Assembly (NCBI GenBank): GCA_002309305.1
Contig: DBWR01000067.1
Location: 1,047 to 18,907, forward strand
Length of the DNA: 17,861 nt
Direction: 5' to 3'
DNA from: Treponema sp. UBA1233
Lineage (GTDB): Bacteria; Spirochaetota; Spirochaetia; Treponematales; Treponemataceae
Shown here: positions 1-6,117 of the stretch, one piece after another
How positions within the stretch are numbered: position 1 is the stretch's first letter
Layout: each line of letters opens with the position of its first letter
Made by a program: the position numbers and the translations under genes
The notes under the pieces: model-generated
Seen by the model: the letters and a program-made list of their open reading frames with translations, nothing else
The model's database searches: none
What the model was told of the DNA's origin: nothing

Positions 1-123
1 GTCTGCTGCTACAAAAATCCTCTGGTTCAAAAAGCTCTTAAGAAAATCAAAATAACTCCACCGACTATGGACTTTTACAAGGACATGAAAGAGTTCTTGA
101 GGATGCGGCTGGAATGGAAATAA
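1..123 (+). CDS. C-terminal fragment of an unrecognised protein
   Basis: Frame 1 is open from the first base to a TAA at 121-123 and gives the last 40 residues of a protein whose start lies outside the window. The tail is lysine-rich and amphipathic, with a Cys-Cys pair near the window edge, and ends in the residues LRMRLEWK. The other two plus frames close quickly here, which supports this one. I do not recognise the family, and 40 residues are too few to assign a function. It runs in the same direction as the cupin gene that begins about 90 bases downstream. Confidence 0.5.
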   Translation, partial: VCCYKNPLVQKALKKIKITPPTMDFYKDMKEFLRMRLEWK

Positions 124-215
124 TGGAAAACATTCCTGTTCAATAAGTAAAAAGAGCAATTTTATCCAATTCCTTCATTCATATTTATACTACACTCTGT
201 TCAAGAGGTAACAAT

Positions 216-605
216 ATGAATAAGGAACTTTTTGAACAATTTAACACTGGCAGCTTACGAATGCCGGAAGGTGAGGTTTCATTCAATGAAATTGGCTGGA
301 ACAAGCATCCGACTTTTGAGGGTGTGGAACTGAAGCACATCATCACATCAAAAGATACAGATGGTCAATTCAGTTATCATTTGGTCAGGATTGCACCAAA
401 CAAGAGCATTAAAAATCACATTCACGAGACACAGCTTGAGACTCACGAGGTTATCGCAGGTAGCGGAATGTGCATCAACAACGGCAAGAGCCTGATCTAT
501 GAGCCTGGTGTGATTTCGATTATGCCTGCAAAGGTTCCGCACGAAGTCAATGCCGGCCCGGAAGGACTTTATCTTTTTGCAAAGTTTTTTCCTGCCTTGT
601 GCTAG
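216..605 (+). CDS. Small single-domain cupin protein
   Basis: A 129-residue protein that is essentially one cupin beta-barrel. The first cupin motif is at residues 67-84, with His68 and His70 (HIH), Glu74 and His77/Glu78. The second is at residues 98-112 (G, P104, H109, N112). These are the usual metal ligands, so a metal-binding barrel is likely. Small cupins of this type bind or modify small ligands such as sugars or amino-acid derivatives, or act as sensors; the substrate cannot be read from the sequence. An AAGAGGT ribosome site sits about 8 bases before the ATG, and a possible -10 (TATACT, 186-191) lies upstream. The gene runs tail to tail into the AraC-like gene on the other strand, and the stop codons overlap. 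That neighbour also begins with a cupin-like sensor, so the two may respond to related ligands, which is inference. Confidence 0.85.
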   Translation: MNKELFEQFNTGSLRMPEGEVSFNEIGWNKHPTFEGVELKHIITSKDTDGQFSYHLVRIAPNKSIKNHIHETQLETHEVIAGSGMCINNGKSLIYEPGVISIMPAKVPHEVNAGPEGLYLFAKFFPALC

Positions 606-1207
606 GACTCGCTGTTGGGCTTTGCCGCTTCCCTGTATTCCTTTGGGGTAAGGCCAACTATTTTCTGAAAGCATCTGTCCATGTGGCTTTGGTCGCAAAA
701 ACCCGCATCATAAGTCACTTCACAGATGCTCTTTTCTTCTTCAAGCAGTTTCTGAGCTTTTCGTACTTTGCACTGAATTTGAAACTGATGGGGAGTAAGT
801 CCGTACATTTTCTTGAATTTTCTGATTAAGTGAAAAGGACTGATGTTTGTATCACGAGACATTCCTTCAATAAGATGGAGGTTTTCGGGTTGATCGAGAA
901 TGGAATCTTTGAGTTCTACAAGTTCTCCGTCTTTAACATCTGCACGCACACAAGTTACAAGCATCGAATATCCATTTTCATCCACTGGTTTTATCTCATG
1001 CAGGACATCAGGCGGAATCTGAAATTCATCTCCCTTACTATAGATTTTTGATTCTCCATTCATCACAATGCAGACACTTCCTTCCTCAACAATTCCAAGC
1101 ATCAAGTGTTCCGCATGAGTATGTGGCGGATAAGCCTTTGTCCAGTTTTTGTAATGCACGCATTCAATATCATCATTTTTCTTGCGATAAGAAATTTCGT
1201 TATTCAC
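602..1207 (-). CDS. Short AraC-family transcriptional regulator with N-terminal cupin sensor
   Basis: A 201-residue regulator. Residues about 15-75 form a small cupin-like ligand pocket (PPHTHAEH at 27-34, and a later P-x-x-x-L-H at 66-70). Residues about 105-195 are the paired AraC helix-turn-helix motifs, including SPFHLIRKFKKMYGLTP and the typical second HTH and tail GF-x-x-x-SHMDRCFQKIVGLTPKEYR. Typical AraC proteins have about 280 residues, so this is a compact form with a minimal sensor and little linker. The start is a GTG; AAGGA lies about 10 bases before it, and no better ATG fits. It begins 15 bases after the stop of the membrane protease gene, so the two are probably co-transcribed. 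The likely role is to sense a small molecule and activate or repress nearby genes, possibly the convergent cupin. Confidence 0.88.
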   Translation of the reverse strand: MNNEISYRKKNDDIECVHYKNWTKAYPPHTHAEHLMLGIVEEGSVCIVMNGESKIYSKGDEFQIPPDVLHEIKPVDENGYSMLVTCVRADVKDGELVELKDSILDQPENLHLIEGMSRDTNISPFHLIRKFKKMYGLTPHQFQIQCKVRKAQKLLEEEKSICEVTYDAGFCDQSHMDRCFQKIVGLTPKEYREAAKPNSES

Positions 1208-1222
1208 TGCTTTTGTTTCCTT

Positions 1223-1993
1223 CTAAATACCCGTCAAAGTAAATCTTACCGCATCTACGATTCCGTGGCTTATCATTGCGCTTGTGATGTCGCGTTTCCT
1301 CTGGAGGAGTGTGAAAGGAAGACCAAAGAATGCACAGAGAATTAGTGTGGGAGCAAGATCATAACCGTGGATAAGTGTGTGGGGAACAATCATCATAAAA
1401 TACATGGTGATTAAGTCGAATACATTCATCCTTTTTTCTTGTGAGTTTTCATTGGATGCAAAGTAAACGCAGAAAGCCATGAAAATTGCGCGGCATGCCA
1501 TCTCCTCATAAATCGCAGGATTCAGGCAGATCAAAAGTTTTAAAAGACTGAATTCAAAATTGATTTTTTGACCTGAGATAAGAGTATTTATAATGGATAA
1601 AATGATTCCAGCTGCAATCGCGATTAGAATGCTCACAAGCGGAGACCATCGTGTTTCATGGGAAAGAAGTTTGAACCCACCCTTTTTTTCCATGACAGAG
1701 AAAACTGCAAAAGAAGATAAAAGGGTAGGAATCCCGGCCCTCAGTCCGTAAATCAGAATGAAAGGATCCTGCTGATATCCCAGATATGCAAGGGTAGATA
1801 GGATTGAAAATACAACGGAAATGATTACATATTTTTTTGAAGGCAATTTGTTTTTCACAATCAGGAAAATTGAAAGGCATGATGTGATTACAGCCAGAAT
1901 GAACCAGTATGGAAAGTTTCCGCTTTTCAATACCAAACGGCATGCAAGTAAAAATATAAAACAAATCCACAAAACTATGTTGTACTTTTTCAT
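1223..1993 (-). CDS. CPBP-family (CAAX protease-like) intramembrane metalloprotease
   Basis: A strongly hydrophobic 256-residue protein with about seven or eight predicted membrane segments. The three CPBP/Abi motifs are present: EExxxR at residues 163-168 (EEMACR), the HxxxH segment at 205-209 (PHTLIHG), and a late S-H-G-x-x-D at 242-246. These residues bind the catalytic metal in Rce1-like glutamate proteases. Bacterial members mature peptides, give immunity to bacteriocins or act in membrane stress; which applies here is unknown. I place the start at the ATG at 1991-1993, because AGGAG lies 9 bases upstream; a TTG three codons earlier overlaps the spacing region and has no ribosome site. 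The gene is first in a probable operon with the AraC regulator, and its leader contains a perfect 13-bp inverted repeat that should affect its expression. Confidence 0.85.
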   Translation of the reverse strand: MKKYNIVLWICFIFLLACRLVLKSGNFPYWFILAVITSCLSIFLIVKNKLPSKKYVIISVVFSILSTLAYLGYQQDPFILIYGLRAGIPTLLSSFAVFSVMEKKGGFKLLSHETRWSPLVSILIAIAAGIILSIINTLISGQKINFEFSLLKLLICLNPAIYEEMACRAIFMAFCVYFASNENSQEKRMNVFDLITMYFMMIVPHTLIHGYDLAPTLILCAFFGLPFTLLQRKRDITSAMISHGIVDAVRFTLTGI

Positions 1994-2006
1994 CTGGAAC
2001 AACTCC

Positions 2007-2038
2007 TATTACTGTATTACTATACTAATACAGTAATA
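2007..2038. promoter_or_regulatory. Perfect inverted repeat in the protease gene leader, probable operator
   Basis: Two perfect 13-base arms (2007-2019 and 2026-2038) are separated by six bases, CTATAC. Each arm contains TTACTGTATTA or its complement. On the minus strand a TTGACA -35 (bases 2053-2058) stands so that the -10 and start site of the protease/AraC operon fall inside the repeat, immediately before the AGGAG ribosome site. A dimeric repressor bound here would block transcription. As RNA, the same repeat would form an AU-rich hairpin just upstream of the ribosome site. The length and AT-rich form recall GntR/YtrA-type operators, but no such regulator is in the window. Confidence 0.7.
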
Positions 2039-2069
2039 TAAAAAGAAGTTTATGTCAAGATTAAAAATA

Positions 2070-2132
2070 GTGCATAAAATCTTATATGCACAAAATATGA
2101 GAAAAATTGTGCATGAGTTGACAATGTGCACA
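2070..2132. promoter_or_regulatory. Cluster of GTGCA/TGCAC motifs, probable XRE operators
   Basis: Four copies of a GTGCA-type half-site lie within 63 bases: GTGCAT at 2070-2075, TGCACA at 2087-2092, TTGTGCAT at 2107-2114 and the palindrome TGTGCACA at 2125-2132. The first two form a spaced inverted pair. The palindrome falls between the -35 and -10 of the XRE/zinc-ribbon gene, the classic position for autorepression. The cluster also lies just upstream of the divergent protease promoter, so one regulator could control both. The DNA pattern is seen directly; the bound protein is inferred. Confidence 0.55.
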
Positions 2133-2148
2133 AAAATTGTGATATAAT
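2118..2148 (+). promoter_or_regulatory. Promoter of the XRE/zinc-ribbon gene
   Basis: A consensus -35 TTGACA (2118-2123) and a consensus -10 TATAAT (2143-2148) are separated by 19 bases, slightly longer than ideal. The TGTGCACA palindrome is in the spacer. The ATG of the downstream gene follows 24 bases after the -10. Confidence 0.6.
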
Positions 2149-2172
2149 TAAACTGGCAAAGTGAGGTACGGA

Positions 2173-2619
2173 ATGGAAGTTCATGAAATACTTAAAACCC
2201 TACGCGAAAAGAACAAGCTTACTCAGGAAGAAATGGCGACCCGTGTAAACATTACGAGGCAGGCAGTGAGCCGATGGGAAACAGGTGAAACTCAGCCGAA
2301 CCCGCAGATGCTCAAAGTTCTTTCCCGTGAATTTAACGTTTCCATAAACACATTGCTTGGTTCTCCACGCCAGCTAGTCTGCCAGTGTTGCGGAATGCCT
2401 TTAAACGAAGATTCCATGATAAGCCGCGAACCAGACAACAGCTTCAACGAAGACTACTGCAAATGGTGCTACGAGAATGGCAACTTCATCTATACACAGA
2501 AAGAATCCCTTGTCGATTTTCTTTTGCAGCACATGCCGAATCCACAAAATCAGAGTGATGATGAACGCCGTCAGTTTTTTGACAACATGCTCTCACAGCT
2601 CAAACACTGGAAGGCTTAA
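2173..2619 (+). CDS. XRE-family HTH regulator with C-terminal zinc ribbon
   Basis: A 148-residue protein. Residues 1-62 are a canonical XRE helix-turn-helix (LTQEEMATRVNITRQAVSRW, then GETQPN and a hydrophobic third helix region). Residues 70-99 hold two CxxC pairs (Cys70/Cys73 and Cys96/Cys99) of the putative zinc-ribbon domain that often follows XRE domains in this family. The rest is an acidic helical tail. I chose the ATG at 2173 because GAGGT lies 6 bases before it; an in-frame GTG at 2161 overlaps that ribosome site. The gene is transcribed away from the protease/AraC operon, and the shared intergenic region contains repeated GTGCA motifs, suggesting it represses itself and perhaps the divergent operon. 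The zinc ribbon could make it metal- or redox-responsive, which is speculation. Confidence 0.88.
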   Translation: MEVHEILKTLREKNKLTQEEMATRVNITRQAVSRWETGETQPNPQMLKVLSREFNVSINTLLGSPRQLVCQCCGMPLNEDSMISREPDNSFNEDYCKWCYENGNFIYTQKESLVDFLLQHMPNPQNQSDDERRQFFDNMLSQLKHWKA

Positions 2620-2724
2620 TCCTCCCATTTAAAAAGCAACAAACTGTTTCTTTCCTTGTAATTTTATTCATGGTATACTTAAATCATGTTCGGGAACACC
2701 GGGCAGCATACAAAGGAGGATACC

Positions 2725-3279
2725 ATGCCAAGACCAAGCACAAAAGAAGATTTGCTCAAAGCATCTCAGGAAAACTACACGACTCTTATGGATTTCATCG
2801 ACAGTATGACAGAAAAGGAACTCAACACTCCCTTTGATTTTTCAGGGCAGCCAAGCAAAAAGGAGGCACACTGGAGCCGCGACAAAAACGTGCGTGACGT
2901 CCTGATTCACCTGTACGAATGGCACAAGCTCATGCTGCAGTTCCCAAAGAACAACGCAAAGGTAACGGAGAGCAAAAAAGCAATATCAATTCTGCCTCCA
3001 GATTACAGCTGGAAAACTTACGGCGCAATGAACAATATGTTCTGGAAAAACCATCAGAAAACAAGCCTCGAAACCGCAAAAAAACTATTCAAAAAAAGCC
3101 ATGCCGAGGTCATGAAACTCATCGAAAGCTACACCAACGAAGAACTATTCAAGGCCAAATATTTCTGCTGGACCGGCACAGCCCCTCTCGGTTCCTACTT
3201 CGTAAGCAACACCTCCAGTCACTACGCTTGGGCATTAAAGAAACTCAAGGCCCACAGAAAGAATTGCAAGAGTAAATAA
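2725..3279 (+). CDS. ClbS/DfsB-family four-helix bundle protein
   Basis: A 184-residue protein with the hallmarks of the ClbS/DfsB family (DinB-like fold): the opening PRPSTKEDLLKASQENY, the central W-x-x-x-x-x-VRDVLIHLYEWHKLM at residues 50-70, the LPPDYSWKTYGAMN stretch at about 90-103, and the closing SNTSSHYAWALKKLKAH. ClbS of colibactin producers destroys the DNA-alkylating warhead and also protects DNA, while DfsB-type proteins are of unknown function. The start at 2725 follows an excellent AGGAGG; an upstream in-frame ATG at 2686 has no ribosome site. A TATACT -10-like hexamer is at 2674-2679. There is no polyketide or colibactin cluster beside it, so here it is more likely a general resistance or stress protein. 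Family assignment is confident; function is inferred. Confidence 0.88.
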   Translation: MPRPSTKEDLLKASQENYTTLMDFIDSMTEKELNTPFDFSGQPSKKEAHWSRDKNVRDVLIHLYEWHKLMLQFPKNNAKVTESKKAISILPPDYSWKTYGAMNNMFWKNHQKTSLETAKKLFKKSHAEVMKLIESYTNEELFKAKYFCWTGTAPLGSYFVSNTSSHYAWALKKLKAHRKNCKSK

Positions 3280-3287
3280 TCATTAAG

Positions 3288-3307
3288 GAGGGGGAGGGAT
3301 CCCCCTC
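3288..3307. terminator. GC-rich hairpin between convergent genes
   Basis: A perfect 8-bp stem (3288-3295 with 3300-3307) closes a GGGA loop, nine bases after the ClbS-like stop and just before the stop of the convergent hydrolase. Its position suits a bidirectional terminator, but neither side has a U-tract, so termination may be weak or the hairpin may only stabilise the 3' ends. Confidence 0.5.
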
Positions 3308-3310
3308 AAA

Positions 3311-4048
3311 TTAAATCCCAGACAGAAAGTCAAGAATCATTTTATTTATTTCATCAATCTGCTCGCCTACAAAATGAGGATGATGACTGCCGCCAATCAC
3401 CTTGTAAATCTTTGCCGAAGGAACTTTCTCATGCAATTCTTCGCAGGTTCCAAACGGATCCTTTTCTCCATTGATGAAAAATGCCGGACAGTTAATGTTC
3501 TTCCACTCATCGTCTGTAAGGCTTGGCTGTTGCTGCCAGTCTGCTACTGTGTTTCGTAAATAAGTCTGCCAGCCTCCACGGTGGGCCTCAAAGTGTCTGG
3601 CTTTCATATCTTCAATAAAATCTGTATTTCCATTTTTCAATAAATTCTCCGGTAAAAAACCTTCTGCACCAGCAGGACGCGGATAAGCTGCTCCGCCAAT
3701 TGTCACAAGACTCTTTACCTTCTCCGGATATTTTGCTGCCATGTAACAGCCGACATAAGCTCCACAGCTGTAACCGATTAAATGAGCCTTTTCAATTCCA
3801 AGCTTGTCCAAAAACCCTGCCATATCATCTGCAATCTTTCGGCTGCTCCAGGAAAGGTATTCACACTTAGTTCGTCCGTGTCCGCGAAAATCAGGAAACA
3901 AACACCGGTACTTTCCGGAAAATGGAATTATCTGCCCTGAAAAAGCAAGCAATCCTCTGCTAAAATGGCTATGCAAGAATAAGACTGTCTCGCCCCGGCC
4001 AAACTCTTCATAATAAATATTTAAATCATTTACTTCTGCATAAGGCAT
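3311..4048 (-). CDS. Alpha/beta-hydrolase fold enzyme
   Basis: A 245-residue soluble hydrolase of usual length. The nucleophile elbow is GYSCG with Ser94. The acid is probably Asp197 (NGEKDPF) and the base His222 or His223 (GGSHHPH). An HSHF segment at 26-29 and DFRGHGRT at 53-60 are typical of the oxyanion side and of the conserved loop after strand 4. The family covers esterases, lactonases and C-C bond hydrolases, so the substrate cannot be named. The ATG follows AGGAAG. It is the last gene of the long minus-strand series, 13 bases after the Nim-like gene, so the two are probably on one transcript. Confidence 0.88.
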   Translation of the reverse strand: MPYAEVNDLNIYYEEFGRGETVLFLHSHFSRGLLAFSGQIIPFSGKYRCLFPDFRGHGRTKCEYLSWSSRKIADDMAGFLDKLGIEKAHLIGYSCGAYVGCYMAAKYPEKVKSLVTIGGAAYPRPAGAEGFLPENLLKNGNTDFIEDMKARHFEAHRGGWQTYLRNTVADWQQQPSLTDDEWKNINCPAFFINGEKDPFGTCEELHEKVPSAKIYKVIGGSHHPHFVGEQIDEINKMILDFLSGI

Positions 4049-4061
4049 AAATTCTTCCTTC

Positions 4062-4568
4062 CTACTTTCTCAAATGTCTTTTTCCCGTAATCTCATCCAC
4101 CTCAATTCTGACTACCGCGGTGCGGGCAAGTTCCATTGTGTTATATGCAATTTTCTTGATGCCTGCCGGAAGCTTGAATCCATGATGGAACATAATCGCA
4201 TCAAGTCCCTTTGTACGTTCGTCTGAGTCGGACAAAATCTTTGCCTTCCCAAAAGCAATTACACTTTCATAATAGCATGTCCATGTACAGGCTTTCTCTT
4301 TATCCCCGTCTGCCTCGGCCAGTGACTCTGCGGAAAAACAAACTTCAGGGTTTTCTTTTATGGCATCAAGCTTTTTGCCTTCTGGAGCACAATGAAAATA
4401 TACGGAAAGTTTTTTGATGCCCGCATCTTCTTCAAGAACATATCCGAAATTAAGCGGAACAGAATATGGTTTACCTTCACTTATCAAGGCAAGATGAAGA
4501 ATCTTACACCTGGAAAGGATGTCGATAATCTCGTCATAATCTTTTACTTCCCTGTCTTTTCTGCGCAT
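4062..4568 (-). CDS. Nim-like pyridoxamine-phosphate-oxidase-fold flavin protein
   Basis: A 168-residue protein of the split-barrel flavin family. The opening MRRKDREV-x-DYDEIIDIL, then VPLNFGY at residues 37-43, and FHCAPEGKKLDAIKENPEVCF at 58-78 are typical of NimA-like 5-nitroimidazole resistance proteins and their many relatives. Members bind FMN or heme and reduce small molecules; most chromosomal ones have no proven role. I place the start at 4568: AGGAGA lies 6 bases before it, and the family begins with MRRKDRE. An in-frame start at 4616 would add 16 unrelated residues inside the upstream gene. The gene overlaps the end of the GNAT gene by 25 bases, so translation is probably coupled. 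Confidence 0.85.
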   Translation of the reverse strand: MRRKDREVKDYDEIIDILSRCKILHLALISEGKPYSVPLNFGYVLEEDAGIKKLSVYFHCAPEGKKLDAIKENPEVCFSAESLAEADGDKEKACTWTCYYESVIAFGKAKILSDSDERTKGLDAIMFHHGFKLPAGIKKIAYNTMELARTAVVRIEVDEITGKRHLRK

Positions 4569-5158
4569 GTATTGTCTCCTGTGATTGAGTTTCTGTTTAG
4601 TCTGTTCGTTTCCCACTCACTGCGTAAAAGTGAATACCAGCTCTGGTCGACAATGCCCTGATTGTTTCTGTCGGCACTGCGTAAAGTTCCCTCATATTTC
4701 ATGCCGCACTTTTTCATTACCATTCCGGAATTAGGATTGTTCGGGTCGTGATATGCCCGGACGCTGTTTGCTCCAACTTGTTCAAAGAAAAAATCAATCA
4801 CTGTACGGAGGACTTCCGTCATGATTCCCTTGTGCCACCATTTCCTGCCAAGAGCATAGCCAAACTCAACTGCCTCGATGTCATCCTTGGAAAGTCCGTG
4901 AAAGTTCCCTATGGGTTCGTTTCCGTTTTCCTTGAGGATTATGGCCCAGACATAATAATCTGCTTTTTCGTAAGAAGGAATCCAGCTATTAAGAACCCAC
5001 TGGCTTACCCCGACATTCTGGTGAGTCGGCCATGTCATAAACTTAGTGACCTCAGGATCCGAGGTCCAGTTTTTGAACATTGCATAAGCGTCATTCATCG
5101 AAAATCTTCTTAGAATCAGTCTTTCAGTTTCCAGTTGAATTGTGCCCTTGTGGTTCAT
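4544..5158 (-). CDS. GNAT acetyltransferase, RimJ/RimL type
   Basis: A 204-residue protein starting in the usual RimJ/RimL way (LETERLILRRF at residues 9-19). It contains the acetyl-CoA region EFGYALGRKWWHKGIMTEVL at about 98-117 and the closing motif N-x-x-S-x-x-VMKKCGMKYEGTLR. This branch acetylates protein N-termini, antibiotics or small amines; the substrate is not evident. The last 20 residues (NRNSITGDNTCAEKTGK) run past the normal domain end and overlap the Nim-like gene, so the C-terminus may be a recent extension. GGAGG stands 11 bases before the ATG. The start codon overlaps (ATGA) the stop of a small upstream ORF that has its own strong ribosome site, suggesting coupled translation. 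Confidence 0.88.
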   Translation of the reverse strand: MNHKGTIQLETERLILRRFSMNDAYAMFKNWTSDPEVTKFMTWPTHQNVGVSQWVLNSWIPSYEKADYYVWAIILKENGNEPIGNFHGLSKDDIEAVEFGYALGRKWWHKGIMTEVLRTVIDFFFEQVGANSVRAYHDPNNPNSGMVMKKCGMKYEGTLRSADRNNQGIVDQSWYSLLRSEWETNRLNRNSITGDNTCAEKTGK

Positions 5159-5208
5159 GTTTCTTTAGTCCTCCATGTCAGTTTTTCCCTTGTCGCCATT
5201 AGGGTCAT
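5155..5208 (-). CDS. Possible 17-residue small ORF coupled to the GNAT gene
   Basis: Fifteen bases after the DUF1848 stop is AAGGAG, then an ATG opening a 17-codon frame (beginning MTLMATREKL and ending in KET). Its TGA overlaps the ATG of the GNAT gene as ATGA. The exact four-base overlap and the good ribosome site suggest it is translated, either as a reinitiation device or as a true micropeptide. The encoded peptide resembles nothing I know. A chance arrangement is possible. Confidence 0.35.
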   Translation of the reverse strand: MTLMATREKLTWRTKET

Positions 5209-5223
5209 TTCACCGCTCCTTTT

Positions 5224-6117
5224 TCATCTTTCCTTAATTATATCATCATCCTCAAGTTTTGAACACAATAAAGGTGAATTCTCATCATATTCCATAATAT
5301 GAACATCACTTGAACGGTTTGCATAACAGTAAATGCAATTGTGCCGGCAGGTATTGTACACGCCAATATCCACACTGGAAACACAACCGCAACCTGGACG
5401 CTGATTTTTGTCCTGTTTAAAGCTCAAGTCCTTTCCTGCAATTTTTTGAATAAGATTTCCATCAACACAATGACTTTTGGTGATTCCATATTGCAATAGA
5501 TCAATATCTTCACAGCAGCTTTCAACTTTAAGATTATATCGGCCCGCAATAGAAGAAATTATTTCTGCAAGTTCCGTCATTTCTTCCACAGTCATTTTCC
5601 TGATTCCCTGTTCTGCCAGTTCCTTTTCTATTTTAGGATAAAAATCAAGAAAACTGATTATGCATTTTTCGGTATATGGGGATAAAGCCTGTGCAAGATA
5701 TTCAAAATATTTTTTGTGATATTCAATGTCAAAATGTCCGCTCAGGAGAATGGGGTCGTATCGCCAGACAATCCGTTCTTTGCCAGCATGTTCTGAAATG
5801 CGCCTGAATTTTTCTATAAGTTCTTTTTTCCGTGGAACGTTCTTTTCAATCGACTGGTCGTAAGAAGTAAGCGTAAACTGAAAATAATATTTGTATCCAA
5901 GTTCATCGAGTCGTGTAAGATTTTGAATAAATTCATCAGAAGGATTCTTTGTCCAAAACACAATGCAGTCAATCAAATCCGGTGAAAGACTAATCCTAGA
6001 AACTTGTTTCCTATTAAATGGATTCCGTACCAACACAAATCCCTCGTCAATCCTCTTAAAAAACCATCGCGAGAAAAAAGCAGGAATGTCAGTTCGTCTA
6101 GAAACACTAAGAATCAT
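5224..6117 (-). CDS. DUF1848 protein with C-terminal CxxxCxxC cluster
   Basis: A 297-residue protein with the full DUF1848 pattern: the opening ILSVSRRTDIPAFFSRWF, then VRNPFNRKQVSRISLSP at residues 30-46 and VFWTKNPS at 53-60, a TIM-barrel-like middle, and a Cys-rich end. The end has C243, C245 and a C257-x3-C261-x2-C264 motif, the spacing of the [4Fe-4S] ligand triad of radical SAM enzymes, although here it is C-terminal rather than N-terminal. The family is conserved and its reaction is unknown. The ATG overlaps the last 11 bases of the kinase-like gene, so the pair is translationally coupled. The family call is confident; radical SAM-like chemistry is inference. Confidence 0.85.
   Translation of the reverse strand: MILSVSRRTDIPAFFSRWFFKRIDEGFVLVRNPFNRKQVSRISLSPDLIDCIVFWTKNPSDEFIQNLTRLDELGYKYYFQFTLTSYDQSIEKNVPRKKELIEKFRRISEHAGKERIVWRYDPILLSGHFDIEYHKKYFEYLAQALSPYTEKCIISFLDFYPKIEKELAEQGIRKMTVEEMTELAEIISSIAGRYNLKVESCCEDIDLLQYGITKSHCVDGNLIQKIAGKDLSFKQDKNQRPGCGCVSSVDIGVYNTCRHNCIYCYANRSSDVHIMEYDENSPLLCSKLEDDDIIKER

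Noticed and set aside
123..146. Seven-codon ORF after the first stop (TAATG overlap)
   Set aside because: It has only seven codons and no ribosome site of its own; chance is the simplest reading.
2070..2132. Short CRISPR-like repeat array
   Set aside because: The repeated units are only six to eight bases, unevenly spaced and in both orientations; they fit operator half-sites.
3374..4013. Plus-strand open frames opposite the alpha/beta hydrolase gene, and similar frames opposite most minus-strand genes
   Set aside because: They are antisense to genes with clear family motifs, have no ribosome sites and encode no recognisable domains.
4569..4616. Longer N-terminus for the Nim-like protein
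   Set aside because: The extra 16 residues do not belong to the family, and AGGAGA points to the ATG at 4568.
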